Positions 18,535-28,742 of a stretch of DNA of 64,000 bases are shown here, piece after piece. Position numbers and translations under genes: made by a program. Under the pieces are notes generated by a model. It saw only the letters and a list, made by a program, of their open reading frames with translations, was not told the origin of the DNA and ran no database searches. Each line of letters begins with the position of its first letter. Positions within the stretch are counted from its first letter, which is position 1. This DNA is from Rhodothermales bacterium (GTDB lineage: Bacteria > Bacteroidota > Rhodothermia > Rhodothermales > Bin80): the NCBI GenBank assembly GCA_022821385.1, contig JAJEDR010000031.1:1-64000 (forward strand). Reading direction: 5' to 3'.

Positions 18535-18679
18535 GTAGAGTCAGGGAGTGGCGCGGTGTCCTTAGGATCGGGAGTCCTCATTGTATTCCCTCCCTTTGTT
18601 TCCCGTTCATTGCGCCGTAGATCCGTTTCCACTCCCTGCTCATCAAACCGGACGTGCGGTTTTCCCGCATCCGGCTTTC
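18535..18679 (-). ncRNA. Group II intron catalytic domains V and VI
   Basis: Domain V lies at about 18645-18678 and the reverse transcriptase stop codon (18643-18645) touches its end. Domain VI spans 18535-18641, about 107 bases, far longer than the usual 35-45. The outer stem is GAG (18639-18641) with CTC (18538-18540), then a bulged A, then a perfect 10-bp stem (18629-18638 with 18542-18551). About 77 bases are inserted in its distal loop. Confidence 0.75.
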
Positions 18680-20028
18680 AGTTGAACGCATGACTTCGCC
18701 CACGGAAGGTCTCTCGTCTTCGGTACAAGGCGGCGCAAACCGTAGGTTTCCCACAGGTTTACATCCGAGAATTGCACGTGTTTCCCGGCAGTTACCTTGT
18801 GTTTCCGACAAAACCACTGTCGCAGCCGCTTCGACGTGTGCAGGTCTATGGCACGATAGGACGGGGATACTTGACCCAGTACGAAGTAGTTCGCCCAACC
18901 AGATATCATCCAGTTTAGGCGTTGAACAATCTCCTCTGCGTCCAGAAGCCCATACTTCCGGCTTGTTTGCTCACTAATCTTACGGCAGATGCTTTGGATA
19001 CTTGACGCACTTGGGCGGGTGCCAATATAACGGCCCTTTCCATTTGGTCGATAGTTCCATCCGATGCGGTATCCCAAGAATTCAAATGATTCCTCGGGGC
19101 ATCGCAAGCATCGGGTCTTCTGGACATTAAGCCGCAGCTTCAGCTTATCCATGAGAACTTTCGCGATCCGCTGCATCTCTGCGGCCGGAGCGCGTCCTAG
19201 AATACAGAAGTCGTCCGCATAGCAAACGATCTGTGCGCCAAAGTAGCGGGCGTAGCCCAGCTGTTTCCACCCCAGTATGAATCGACGCATATATAGGTTG
19301 CTCAACAGCGGAGAGATCGGGCTACCTTGCGGCGTACCTTTTCGTTCCTTGCGGGCACGATTCGTGCGGCGTTTGCCACCTTTCTCGTCTTCCTCTACTA
19401 CGGGCATCACCAGCCATGACTTGATCAGTCCGAGCATGCGGCCATCGCTTACGCGGCGGGCTATGCTCTTCATCAATTCTGCATGGGGTATCTCCCCAAA
19501 GTAGTTGGACAAATCCGCATCCACAACTTCGTTGTGGCCGCTGTTTAACAATCTATGGATACGGCGCACCGCATCCTGCGCGTTTCGCCCCGGTCGATAT
19601 CCGTATTGTTCCGGTTGGAGATCTGCCTCAAAAATCGGGGATAGTATCAGCATTGCTGCGGTCTGTATCACGCGATCCCGTAGACACGGTATCCCTAACG
19701 GTCGAAATTTACCCGGAGTTTTCTTTGGGATCAGTACTTGTCGTACCGCTTGCGGTTGGTAAATACCTTCCCGCAGTTCCCGCGACAGTTCCCGAAGCCA
19801 CGCCTCCACACCTGAGGCCTCAATGTCCGCTATCGACTCCCCGTCCACTCCCGGTGATCCACCGTTACGGCGGACCATCCGCCAAGCTTCCCAGAGAAAA
19901 TCCATGCGGTACACCTTGTCTATCAAGGCATGAAATCGCCGCTCCGGTTCTTCCTTCGCTTTCTCATGTAGTACAGTCTGGAATCTCCGAACTTTATCCG
20001 ACCCTGTTAGACGTTTGTCAGTTGTCAT
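18643..20028 (-). CDS. ltrA: Group II intron reverse transcriptase/maturase
   Basis: The 461-residue intron-encoded protein. The reverse transcriptase domain includes 'RPLGIPCLRDRVIQTAAMLIL', 'YGYRPGRNAQDAV', 'DADLSNYFGEI', 'GTPQGSPISPLLSNLYM' and the catalytic 'VCYADDFCIL'. The C-terminal maturase (group II intron maturase, GIIM) part runs through 'RLNWMISGWANYFVLG'. There is no HNH endonuclease domain, so mobility would use an endonuclease-independent route. The protein helps the intron RNA fold and splice and reverse-transcribes it. Its stop codon lies at the edge of domain V. Confidence 0.95.
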   Translation of the reverse strand: MTTDKRLTGSDKVRRFQTVLHEKAKEEPERRFHALIDKVYRMDFLWEAWRMVRRNGGSPGVDGESIADIEASGVEAWLRELSRELREGIYQPQAVRQVLIPKKTPGKFRPLGIPCLRDRVIQTAAMLILSPIFEADLQPEQYGYRPGRNAQDAVRRIHRLLNSGHNEVVDADLSNYFGEIPHAELMKSIARRVSDGRMLGLIKSWLVMPVVEEDEKGGKRRTNRARKERKGTPQGSPISPLLSNLYMRRFILGWKQLGYARYFGAQIVCYADDFCILGRAPAAEMQRIAKVLMDKLKLRLNVQKTRCLRCPEESFEFLGYRIGWNYRPNGKGRYIGTRPSASSIQSICRKISEQTSRKYGLLDAEEIVQRLNWMISGWANYFVLGQVSPSYRAIDLHTSKRLRQWFCRKHKVTAGKHVQFSDVNLWETYGLRRLVPKTRDLPWAKSCVQLKAGCGKTARPV

Positions 20029-20581
20029 GTCCTTTCTTCCGTGTCCATACTGTGTTCAACTTAGGGCCCCTTTTCTCGACGGGCATTACCCCGCGTCTCC
20101 AATACTACGGGCCCATCCGCCACCCTGTCAGCCCAGCCTGCCCCTCACGGGGTTCTGGTTGCCCTGTGCCGTTCGCAGCACTGACAGGGCTTCCCGTGTT
20201 GCCACTTCTTTCATCTTACATGCATGCCAGGGTCATTACCCCGGTGGGAATTGTCCAGTGCATTTGTCGTTCGCTTCCCAGACAACCGGCGGCCTTCTCC
20301 CATCTCACGGAGGATCGGCTCCCACATTAACAGTTTCGAGGCCTGCTTAACCTTCACTACTCGTTCCAGCCTGCATGCTCGCTGAATCGCCTTTGCGATC
20401 CTTTTAACCAAAGTGCTTCAATCCATGTCGTCACCTCCATAAATCGCTTTGGTCGCTACTAACTGGAACGACCGTTGTTAGGTGGGCTTCGCAACCCACT
20501 AGAAAGAAGCGCCTTTCCACGGCGCACATGAGATTTTGAGTTAATTGAGTTCCAGAATAGATAATTGGATAATCAGTGACA

Positions 20582-22075
20582 ATGTTAAAAACTGCAATCT
20601 CATGGTCTTGCTTGAGTGTGTTGCTTTTGACTGCTTGCAACCGGTCAATGGAGGGAGATGGAAACCTGGAGTTGCAGAATCAGAAGCCGAACATCATCGT
20701 TTTTTTAGTCGATGATTTGGGAAAAGAGTGGCTTAGCAGTTACGGTGCTACAGACATCGCTACCCCCAACATAGATGCTCTGTCTGAAAGCGGCATGCAA
20801 TTCAATAATGTCTATGCAACGCCTCAGTGCACGCCTTCACGTGTGACATTTTTGACTGGTCAATATCCTTTCAGACACGGTTGGGTAAATCATTGGGATG
20901 TGCCCCGTTGGGGAGGAGGGGCCCACTTTGATGAGTCTCTCAATCCATCTCTGCCCCTGGAAATGAAACAGGCTGGATATAAAACCTTCATCGGAGGGAA
21001 ATGGCAAATCGATGACTTTAGAGTGGAGCCTGATGCACTGACCAAGGTAGGGTTTGATGAATTTTGCATGTGGACAGGCTACGAAACCGGGAATCCAGAA
21101 GCCTCGCAGAACAGATATAATGATCCATATATTTTCACCAAAGAAGGGAGCAGACTGTATCCTGGCGAGTATGGCCCAGACATCTTCAAGGGTTGCCTCA
21201 TTGATTTTCTGCGTAAGAATAAGGAGGAGCCCATGTTTGTTTATTACCCCATGGTACTTACACACGGGCCCTATGAAAAGACTCCCCTTGACTCAGAGGT
21301 ACTTCCTACTACACTAGAGACACATGCGTCGATGGTGAGATATACGGATTTAATCACCGGAGAGATTGTGCAGGAATTGGACAAACTCGGGATACGTGAA
21401 AATACCCTGATAATTTGGACGACAGATAACGGGACTTCAAGGGGCTTTTCGGCTCACATGAATGGAAGGATAATAGATGGAGGGAAGGGCTCTACTTCAG
21501 AATCAGGAATTTGCTTGCCATTCATAGCCAGTTGGCCTGGGACTATAGAAGCAAGTACCAAATCGAACGCACTAATAGACTTCACAGATCTCTTCCCCAC
21601 TTTTCTTGATTTAGCTGGGGTGAACATAGGAGACAAATGGATCGTGGGTGACGAAACACAGGTGATTGATGGAAAATCCTTTAAATCTGTATTGCTTGGG
21701 AACTCCCTTAATTCGCAACGTGAATGGATTCTAGGAATGGGAGGAGGCAACAATGCTCGATTGACAGATCAAGGCGTTGAGAATCAATATGTGTTTCGGG
21801 ACCGGGTGGTGCGTAACCTGCGCTACAAACTTACTATAGGCTCCAACAAAAGCCCGACAGGATTTTATGACTTGGAAGTCGATCCCGATGAACAACAAAA
21901 CTTAATCGACCGACTCGATACAGAAGAAAGGACTAAAAACTTCGAGGAATTGATGAGTGTCTTAGACTATTTCCCTGATAAAGACAACGATCCCCGGTAT
22001 ATACCCAACCCACCCCAGCCTTGGGATGTGGAAGTAACAGCCGAAAGCCAGGCTTGGAAAATAGGATCTCAGTAG
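20582..22075 (+). CDS. Sulfatase (arylsulfatase-type lipoprotein)
   Basis: A 497-residue type I sulfatase counted from the ATG at 20582 (a GTG two codons earlier is less likely). The N-terminus is a lipoprotein signal with lipobox 'LLLTACNR'. The metal site starts 'IIVFLVDDLG', and the formylglycine motif is CTPSR in 'TPQCTPSRVTFLTGQYP', where the cysteine is oxidised to formylglycine by an activating enzyme. Later metal and substrate residues are 'GKWQID' and 'TDNGTSRG'. It hydrolyses sulfate esters, probably of sulfated polysaccharides, in the periplasm or at the surface. No polysaccharide-lyase partner is nearby. Confidence 0.93.
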   Translation: MLKTAISWSCLSVLLLTACNRSMEGDGNLELQNQKPNIIVFLVDDLGKEWLSSYGATDIATPNIDALSESGMQFNNVYATPQCTPSRVTFLTGQYPFRHGWVNHWDVPRWGGGAHFDESLNPSLPLEMKQAGYKTFIGGKWQIDDFRVEPDALTKVGFDEFCMWTGYETGNPEASQNRYNDPYIFTKEGSRLYPGEYGPDIFKGCLIDFLRKNKEEPMFVYYPMVLTHGPYEKTPLDSEVLPTTLETHASMVRYTDLITGEIVQELDKLGIRENTLIIWTTDNGTSRGFSAHMNGRIIDGGKGSTSESGICLPFIASWPGTIEASTKSNALIDFTDLFPTFLDLAGVNIGDKWIVGDETQVIDGKSFKSVLLGNSLNSQREWILGMGGGNNARLTDQGVENQYVFRDRVVRNLRYKLTIGSNKSPTGFYDLEVDPDEQQNLIDRLDTEERTKNFEELMSVLDYFPDKDNDPRYIPNPPQPWDVEVTAESQAWKIGSQ

Positions 22076-22386
22076 ACTTGAGGTTCCTTGGCACTTATCT
22101 GCGAATGAGGTATTCTGCTGGTAAACTCGAGACATTGAACCAGTCCAATTGAATGCCTCAGGCTGAGTTCTTCTCGCAAAACTGAAATGACAAGACACGC
22201 CTTTCTCTGCGATCATTCTTGCCTTGATTCCACTGAGTTGCCGTTCCGAAGAGTCAGACAAAAAATTCATGGATGCGATTACGGCCAAATGTTTGGCTTT
22301 TTCTTTCAGCCGATGGTATGTCAATCTCAATGTGAACCGTTCATTGTCCTAAAGATAGACGTCCACCACTCCCCGACTAAGACGAC
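22076..22386. other. Intergenic stretch between sulfatase and beta-propeller genes
   Basis: A 311-bp gap between convergent genes. The short open frames on both strands have no signal peptide or domain. No strong terminator hairpin was found. Confidence 0.4.
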
Positions 22387-23550
22387 TCAGTGGATAGCCA
22401 TATCCCAAGCAACCACCATGTGAATGAGGGTGTCGGGGTCGACAAGTCTTCCATAGACGCGGTTTCCCCGTATTCTCATAGGTCGCATCTGACGGGATAA
22501 GTTGGTTGTAGCGATTACCTGTCCCTGTAAATCCACAATCAACCATTCAATTTCCAATGCACCTTCACGCATGCTCAGGCTAATCCAGAGCCTGTCAAGA
22601 TCATCAACGAGGAAATACGAAAACGCCGGTTTGGTGGCGGGCATTCTCGCGCGCGCTAGATTGTTGAGCGTGGCGTTACTGGCGGGGAACCCGTAAGAGG
22701 CCAATGCATCATCCCGCTCCTTACTTGTTACTTGAATGGGCTCATGCGAAATATTGATTTCATCTTGCAGAGCACCGTCCAGACCTACGACCCGAATACG
22801 AATAGCGTCATTCCACGCATAGTACAGCGGGCCACCAGGCCCAAAAACAAAATGCGGTGAACGGCCATATATGAGTGAGTGGAATACCATCGTGTCATGT
22901 GTGGTGTGTACCAATTCCTCACGGACTGGTAGCACAGCAATCGAATCGGACAGGACCCGGTGGTCCCGGCTTTGCACATATACCCGATTGAACCGTGTCA
23001 TGTGAGCTTCCGCCGGTGACCCCACACCTTGCCCGCATAGAAGAACAAACCCCTGTTGCTCTACGCCCAGTAGCGAAATTGGTGGGCAGGCATCATTCGA
23101 ACTGCCCAATGAAAGACTGTACTCAAATTCGTGGCTTTCTGGAGAGAACACGGAAAGACGGCGCGGCCAAAAGTCAAAAGCATAAAGCGTATCGCTGGGA
23201 CCAACATGAATTTGTGGTGCATTCTGGAATTCTCCAGGGCCTGCCCCTAATCTGCCAATGGATGTGATATGATCGCCAATAGCAGAGAATACATGAATTC
23301 CGTTGAATGGGGACTCTACTACATAAACCTGCCCCTCGGAGTCTGCACTTACCTGAGTGACCGCGCCAAACAGCAGCGTGTCCCCGGCAGCTTCGTCGCC
23401 GATCCGAAAACCTTCGGTAAGCGTTACAGTCTGGACCTGCAACAGCATCCCCTTGGCAGTATTGACAGGGACAACTGAAAAGATCACAGAAACAAGAACA
23501 GCAGTGCGTGCAACTACGGCATAAATCAGGTTTGTTTTCCAAGTGGTCAT
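22387..23550 (-). CDS. Secreted six-bladed beta-propeller-like protein
   Basis: A 387-residue exported protein. A signal-type hydrophobic segment (residues about 8-33) is followed by NHL/6-bladed propeller features: 'VSADSEGQVYVVES', 'GIHVFSAIGDHITSIG', 'GRLGAGPGEFQNAPQI' and 'DTLYAFDFWPRRLSVFSP'. The GxGPGEF signature is typical of the '6-bladed beta-propeller' family that is expanded in Bacteroidota and Rhodothermota. The ligand is unknown. A related but more divergent protein is at 39116-40108. Confidence 0.78.
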   Translation of the reverse strand: MTTWKTNLIYAVVARTAVLVSVIFSVVPVNTAKGMLLQVQTVTLTEGFRIGDEAAGDTLLFGAVTQVSADSEGQVYVVESPFNGIHVFSAIGDHITSIGRLGAGPGEFQNAPQIHVGPSDTLYAFDFWPRRLSVFSPESHEFEYSLSLGSSNDACPPISLLGVEQQGFVLLCGQGVGSPAEAHMTRFNRVYVQSRDHRVLSDSIAVLPVREELVHTTHDTMVFHSLIYGRSPHFVFGPGGPLYYAWNDAIRIRVVGLDGALQDEINISHEPIQVTSKERDDALASYGFPASNATLNNLARARMPATKPAFSYFLVDDLDRLWISLSMREGALEIEWLIVDLQGQVIATTNLSRQMRPMRIRGNRVYGRLVDPDTLIHMVVAWDMAIH

Positions 23551-24352
23551 AGCGCTACCTGAACTGTTCAGCGATTTGGTTTTCTTCCGTCACCCACGAA
23601 AAAATGGCTCCAGATCTGGCTGTTCAGTGACAACGAAATTTTTTCTCTGGGGACAATTAAAAGTTTCGTTGGAGAGGACGCACAACGATAAGGACGCATT
23701 CTCGCAAGCTTTGGTTCTTCAAGCCACAAGCCTAGTGAATTGTGGTCAGAAGCACGCCTTCCAAAGCTACATAAACGATCTCAGGACTTGGAAGACCAAC
23801 CTGACCGGGAGTGTATTGCGTTTCTTGTTGCGCATCCATTCCGTATAGTTGCCTGTTATCGCCTACTGGGAATTAGGTACCTTCTTTGACCTAGTCGAGG
23901 GTCCGCCACCATCACTAACGCTACGAAGCTTACATCTTAACCCGTCGTCCCACACTCGGCCCGAAAACTGCATGCCTTTGCCGGATGTCGGCTACAGCGG
24001 AATAGTGCGTCTGTGGGAACTCGCTGGCGCCAAGAACGGGAAAGCGGGATAGCGAACGATCTGCTTCAAAGAACTGCGCCCAAGGTGTCACGTCTCGCCA
24101 GACATAAACTGCTGGGAATGGAAGCTAAACATCTGATGGAGACTCCTATTTTCCAATCGTTTATTGTAGGTACAAAGCTGAGCTACCCAGCCGTTGCACT
24201 GGCCAGTGTGGGAGGTTTTACCGCTCGCTTTCATCAGCCTACTCAAGCCGACCAAAGAACCCGCTTGAATCAGCTGCGGGAGATCCAAAGTTTTGAAGTA
24301 AATTACTTCGCTGTACGCAAATCGTTAATCAACATACAATCTGACACTTGGA
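23551..24352. other. 802-bp stretch without a supported gene
   Basis: Several short plus-strand frames occur (for example 23543-23848 and 23849-24052) but none shows a domain, a signal peptide or consistent similarity to a transposase. It contains the upstream regions of the beta-propeller gene and of ppdK. It may be an eroded gene, but I cannot identify it. Confidence 0.4.
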
Positions 24353-26989
24353 ATGTCCACCCAATACGTGTATCGCTTTGGAAGCGGAGCCACCGAAGGA
24401 TCAAAAGAAATGAAAGCCTTACTTGGCGGAAAGGGAGCCAACCTGGCAGAGATGAGCGCCATTGGCCTGCCTGTCCCCCCCGGCTTCACGATAACAACTG
24501 AAGCCTGTCGCTACTTCAGCGACAATCAATCCTGGCCCGAAGGGCTGGGTACCCAGATACAAGAAGGCATACACCACCTCGAGAATGCATTAGGACGCAA
24601 ATATGGAGATCCTGACAAACCCCTCTTGGTCTCTGTCCGAAGCGGGGCTGCACAATCAATGCCCGGTATGATGGATACCGTACTCAACCTGGGGCTAAAC
24701 GACGAGGTTGTTACCGGACTCGCGCGAGAAAGCGGTAATGAGCGCTTTGCTTACGACGCGTACCGTCGGTTTATTGACATGTTTGGAGATGTAGTTATGG
24801 GCGTACATCACCACTACTTTGAGGGCGCAATTGACGCAATGAAGAAAGCCAAGGGGGTTACAGATGATTTGGAGCTGGATGCAGATGACCTAAAACGTCT
24901 TGTACGGTCATTCAAAGATCTTTATGAAATGCATGCCGGCCACGCGTTCCCGACTGACCCGCAAGTACAACTCGAACATTCCATAAATGCAGTTTTTAGC
25001 TCGTGGGACATTCCACGGGCCCGCAAATATCGTCAGATTAACAAAATCACCGGCCTTTTGGGCACCGCCGTCAATGTGCAGGCTATGGTCTATGGCAATA
25101 TGGGTGATACTAGTGGAACCGGTGTTTGCTTTACACGCAATCCTGCTACCGGTGAGAGAGAGCTCTATGGTGAGTATCTCGTCAACGCTCAGGGAGAGGA
25201 TGTAGTGGCTGGCATCCGCACACCTAAGCCGATTTCGGAGATGGCCGAAGAATTTCCTCAACCACATGAGGATTTGGTCCGAATGACCACAAATCTCGAA
25301 AAACATTACCAGAATATGCAGGATATAGAGTTTACGATCCAGGACGGATCGCTTTATATCCTGCAGACCCGTGATGGTAAGCGAACCGGACGTGCAGCCC
25401 TGCGCACTGCAGTGGACCTAGTTAAAGAGGGGATCACTGACAAAGCAAATGCTGTAAGAAATCTCGTAGAGCCAAGACATCTTGATCAACTGTTGCATCC
25501 TGGTTTCAAGGACGAACTCGCATACCGTGATGATGTGATGGCAACCGGACTCCCGGCCTCTCCGGGGGCCGCAGTGGGACAGGTGGTATTCAGTGCTGAC
25601 AAAGCCGAAGACTGGGCACAGGATGGCAAAAAAGTTGTCTTGGTCCGCATCGAAACGAGTCCAGAAGATGTGGGAGGCATGGATGCGGCGCAGGGAATAC
25701 TAACCTCCCGGGGAGGCATGACAAGTCATGCAGCCGTGGTCGCACGCGGCTGGGGCAAACCCTGCGTAGCAGGCTGTGGAGAGGTTGTGATTAACTATGC
25801 GGAAAAATCCTTCGTTGCAAATGGAACCACAGTGAAGGAAGGAGACTGGATCAGCATCAATGGCTCATCGGGAGAGGTCATTCATGGTGCACAGGAACTG
25901 GTTAGCGCTCAGATGAGCGAGGACTTTGCAACATTCATGGAATGGGCCGATGAGATCCGCCCCATGGGTGTGCGGACCAACGCCGACACGCCTGAGGATG
26001 CCGCAAAAGCAATTTCGTTTGGAGCAGAGGGTATCGGCCTCTGCCGTACGGAGCACATGTTCTTTGAAGGCAATCGCATTTTGTCTGTTAGAGAAATGAT
26101 TCTGGCCAAGTCAGAAGAGGACCGTGAGGCCGCGCTAGCCAAGCTGCTTCCCTTCCAGAGGGAAGATTTTGCCGGAATTTTCCGTGCAATGCCGGGGATG
26201 CCAATCACAATCCGACTGCTGGACCCACCGCTGCACGAGTTCCTCCCGCATGATCAGGCTGGAAAATCAGAAATGGCGCAGCTCATGGGCGTATCACTCG
26301 CTGAAGTTGAAGCGAAAATTGCCGAGTTGCATGAGTTCAATCCTATGCTGGGTCACCGCGGCTGTCGCCTCGGAATAACGTACCCTGAGATCACCTCTAT
26401 GCAGGCAAGGGCCATCATTGAAGCCGCGGTAGAAGTCAAGGGAGAAGGAATTGATCCAAAGCCGGAAATAATGGTGCCTCTGATCGGAACTGTACAGGAG
26501 TTTGTCAACCAGAAGGAGCTTATCCAGCAGACCGCAGAAACCGTATTTGAGGAAACTGGAACCCGGGTAGAATACCTGATCGGCACTATGATAGAGGTTC
26601 CGCGTGCCGCATTGACTGCTGCAGAAATAGCCAAAACGGCCGATTTCTTTTCCTTCGGTACCAATGATCTGACCCAAATGTGCTTTGGATACAGCCGGGA
26701 TGACGCCGGTAAATTCCTGCCCAGCTATGTGGAACAAAAAATCCTTCGTGACGATCCATTCCAGACACTTGACCAGGAAGGGGTCGGACAACTTGTCCAA
26801 ATGGCTACCGAGCATGGCAGGGGCTCCAACTCAACCTTGAAAGTGGGCATCTGCGGCGAACACGGCGTCGAGCCAAGCTCGGTCGGATTCTGCTATCGCC
26901 TGGGCCTGGATTACGTTTCCTGTTCACCTTTCCGCGTCCCTATTGCCCGCTTATCTGCAGCCCAGGCACACCTGGAAAATATAGCATGA
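24353..26989 (+). CDS. ppdK: Pyruvate, phosphate dikinase
   Basis: A full-length 878-residue PPDK. The nucleotide-binding ATP-grasp domain opens with '[23 protein letters not shown]'. The phospho-histidine is in '[22 protein letters not shown]' near residue 460, and the C-terminal PEP/pyruvate TIM barrel has '[13 protein letters not shown]' and '[11 protein letters not shown]'. It interconverts pyruvate + ATP + Pi and PEP + AMP + PPi, so it serves gluconeogenesis or PPi-linked glycolysis. The asparagine-synthetase-like gene starts 4 bp after its stop. Confidence 0.97.
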   Translation: MSTQYVYRFGSGATEGSKEMKALLGGKGANLAEMSAIGLPVPPGFTITTEACRYFSDNQSWPEGLGTQIQEGIHHLENALGRKYGDPDKPLLVSVRSGAAQSMPGMMDTVLNLGLNDEVVTGLARESGNERFAYDAYRRFIDMFGDVVMGVHHHYFEGAIDAMKKAKGVTDDLELDADDLKRLVRSFKDLYEMHAGHAFPTDPQVQLEHSINAVFSSWDIPRARKYRQINKITGLLGTAVNVQAMVYGNMGDTSGTGVCFTRNPATGERELYGEYLVNAQGEDVVAGIRTPKPISEMAEEFPQPHEDLVRMTTNLEKHYQNMQDIEFTIQDGSLYILQTRDGKRTGRAALRTAVDLVKEGITDKANAVRNLVEPRHLDQLLHPGFKDELAYRDDVMATGLPASPGAAVGQVVFSADKAEDWAQDGKKVVLVRIETSPEDVGGMDAAQGILTSRGGMTSHAAVVARGWGKPCVAGCGEVVINYAEKSFVANGTTVKEGDWISINGSSGEVIHGAQELVSAQMSEDFATFMEWADEIRPMGVRTNADTPEDAAKAISFGAEGIGLCRTEHMFFEGNRILSVREMILAKSEEDREAALAKLLPFQREDFAGIFRAMPGMPITIRLLDPPLHEFLPHDQAGKSEMAQLMGVSLAEVEAKIAELHEFNPMLGHRGCRLGITYPEITSMQARAIIEAAVEVKGEGIDPKPEIMVPLIGTVQEFVNQKELIQQTAETVFEETGTRVEYLIGTMIEVPRAALTAAEIAKTADFFSFGTNDLTQMCFGYSRDDAGKFLPSYVEQKILRDDPFQTLDQEGVGQLVQMATEHGRGSNSTLKVGICGEHGVEPSSVGFCYRLGLDYVSCSPFRVPIARLSAAQAHLENIA

Positions 26990-26993
26990 TATC

Positions 26994-28673
26994 ATGGGCT
27001 GGCTGACAGGTTTTGCGGGCACATCAAAACCTGCAAAGCTGGCTGTTCAGCATGAACAGGCCCGGTTTAACATTCGGGAACCGAATCTGCGCGCACAGGC
27101 AGGAGGGCCTGCGGAGACCTGCTTTGGTGGAAAACTTCCGGGTGGCGGCGCCTTTTTCGTTACGGGTGTGGGAATTCGTGATGATCGCATCCTGCAGGAA
27201 CAGGACTGGGCTGCCCTCCTGACCCAAACCGAAACTGATCTGGCAGACTTGGACGGACACTTTGTTGTCCTGCGCTGGCAACCCGGCAAAGTAGAGTTGC
27301 TCACAGATAGCACCGGTACACGGACTGTTCACCTTCTTGAACATGCAGATGGAGTGTATTTCAGTACACGGCTTGACTGGCTTGCGCAGTATGCTGGCCC
27401 GCTAGAGATAGACTACGCCAGGTTTGGTGCACAGTGGCTCCTGGCAAACTCACTGGATACAACCAGTCTGGTGAAACAAGCCATCCGCCTCGGACCTGGC
27501 GGATGCGCTGTGGTTGAGCACGGACGCTTGAAGGTTAGCCTTCGACCATGGAGCTGTACGACCACACAACTTGATCATAGCGGAGAAGGATATAAACATG
27601 CACTTCAAAAAACACTCCAGGTTAGTGGACCGAAACCATGGAGTCTAGGGCTGTCAGGGGGATTGGATTCACGTGCATTGCTGGCACTCGGCAAATACCG
27701 TAATACGCATGTCTGGGGTCCCCCCGACCATCCTGATGTACAGATATCAACTGACCTGGCCCGCACTGCGGAGGTTGAACATAAGTATCTCCAGATTCGG
27801 TTGCCGCACATCACACGTTGTGTTGACCTGCTGCGTGAACGGGTCGCACTAACCCAGGTGATCACCCCCGCTTCCGCAACTATAGAGCGCATTGCTTACG
27901 GCAAGTTGCATAAAACAGGCCTGGGCATTCTGGATGGTGGTTTCGGTGAGATCGCACGCCGACAACTCATGAACCAAGTCGTTTTCAGGCGTGCCTTAAA
28001 TCTGGGCAAAGCACAGACAACGCTGCCGCGCATACTTGCGGGAAAAGCTGATTTTTTTGCACCAGATGTGGACAAAACCATGACTGGCGGTGCCGAAGAT
28101 GAGTTAAATGCCTGTTGGCAGCGCCTCCCCGCATCAATGACCACTGCCGATAAGGCAGACCTGCTGAGCGTTCAATCACGCCTGCCAAACTTCTTTGGGC
28201 ATGAACAGAATTATCTGGATAACGTGTGTGTTTCATACATGCCGTATGCACAGCCCTCGGTGCTCAGGGCATTGTTTCAGGTTCCCCTCCGGCTGCGCTG
28301 GCACGGGCGTCTGTTGCGAAAACTCGTTCGACAGCATGCTTTCGCTCTGGCGCATCAACCTCTAGTAAAAGGTACCGTGCAGTATCCTTTCGGTCTAGGA
28401 ACGGTCAGTTCCCTCGCTTATACCCGGGTAAAAAAGAAGATGGGATTGGCCTACAGTGATCCACGCCCGCGGGATTTTATTAACCATTTACGTGAGTTCC
28501 TGTTGGACACGCTTCATAGTACCTCCGTACGAGACTGTGATGCATACGATCAGGCGAAGCTGCAACTTATGGCCGATAGCTTCGCTAGTGGTGATACCAG
28601 CTACATTGGCCTGCTGGACTGGTGGCTCGCTTTTGAAACTTGGAGAAGCATGCTGCGCCGGGACAACAGCTAA
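26994..28673 (+). CDS. Asparagine synthetase-like protein lacking the glutaminase cysteine
   Basis: A 559-residue protein with the two-domain plan of asparagine synthetase B. The N-terminal Ntn-like part has 'DLDGHFVVLRWQPGKVELL' and 'GVYFSTRLDWLAQ'. The C-terminal synthetase has the PP-loop 'SLGLSGGLDSRALLAL' near residue 220. The start reads MGWLTGFAG, so the catalytic Cys2 of class II glutaminases is absent and no glutamine-derived ammonia is expected. Such variants include amide-bond-forming enzymes (for example lasso-peptide cyclases and beta-lactam synthetases) and ammonia-dependent synthetases. It starts 4 bp after ppdK and is surely co-transcribed. No precursor peptide or biosynthetic partner was found nearby, so the role is open. 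Confidence 0.8.
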   Translation: MGWLTGFAGTSKPAKLAVQHEQARFNIREPNLRAQAGGPAETCFGGKLPGGGAFFVTGVGIRDDRILQEQDWAALLTQTETDLADLDGHFVVLRWQPGKVELLTDSTGTRTVHLLEHADGVYFSTRLDWLAQYAGPLEIDYARFGAQWLLANSLDTTSLVKQAIRLGPGGCAVVEHGRLKVSLRPWSCTTTQLDHSGEGYKHALQKTLQVSGPKPWSLGLSGGLDSRALLALGKYRNTHVWGPPDHPDVQISTDLARTAEVEHKYLQIRLPHITRCVDLLRERVALTQVITPASATIERIAYGKLHKTGLGILDGGFGEIARRQLMNQVVFRRALNLGKAQTTLPRILAGKADFFAPDVDKTMTGGAEDELNACWQRLPASMTTADKADLLSVQSRLPNFFGHEQNYLDNVCVSYMPYAQPSVLRALFQVPLRLRWHGRLLRKLVRQHAFALAHQPLVKGTVQYPFGLGTVSSLAYTRVKKKMGLAYSDPRPRDFINHLREFLLDTLHSTSVRDCDAYDQAKLQLMADSFASGDTSYIGLLDWWLAFETWRSMLRRDNS

Positions 28674-28742
28674 GCTCTGGAGATCTCTGACTGGTTTTCT
28701 TCAAACATTGTGTATCCAAGGAGATCGGAAAACTAGCCGCTA

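Larger units (their letters stand above)
18535..20527 (-). mobile_element. Complete group II intron
   Basis: A self-splicing retroelement of 1993 bp on the minus strand. The 5' end is the consensus GTGCG (minus-strand GTGCGCC starting at 20527). About 500 bases of ribozyme domains I-III precede the reverse transcriptase in domain IV. Domain V (about 18645-18678) has the AGC triad in 'AGCCGGATGCGGG'. Domain VI is closed by GAG paired with CTC and CAGGGAGTGG paired with CCACTCCCTG, with an unpaired A at 18541, seven bases from the 3' end, as expected for the branch point. The intron ends CTCTAC. It sits between topA and the sulfatase gene, outside any called gene. Intact ends and an intact reading frame suggest a recent or active element. 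Confidence 0.85.

Noticed and set aside
18348-18580. Small minus-strand gene with a purine-rich start site
   Set aside because: It starts inside intron domain VI and crosses the 3' splice site; no recognisable domain.
19653-20330. 225-residue plus-strand protein opposite the intron reverse transcriptase
   Set aside because: It is the antisense of the reverse transcriptase and of the ribozyme region; Pro/Ser/Arg-rich composition is typical of such shadows.
24013-24501. 162-residue plus-strand protein overlapping the start of ppdK
   Set aside because: It runs into ppdK in another frame and has no domain; the ppdK start is secure.
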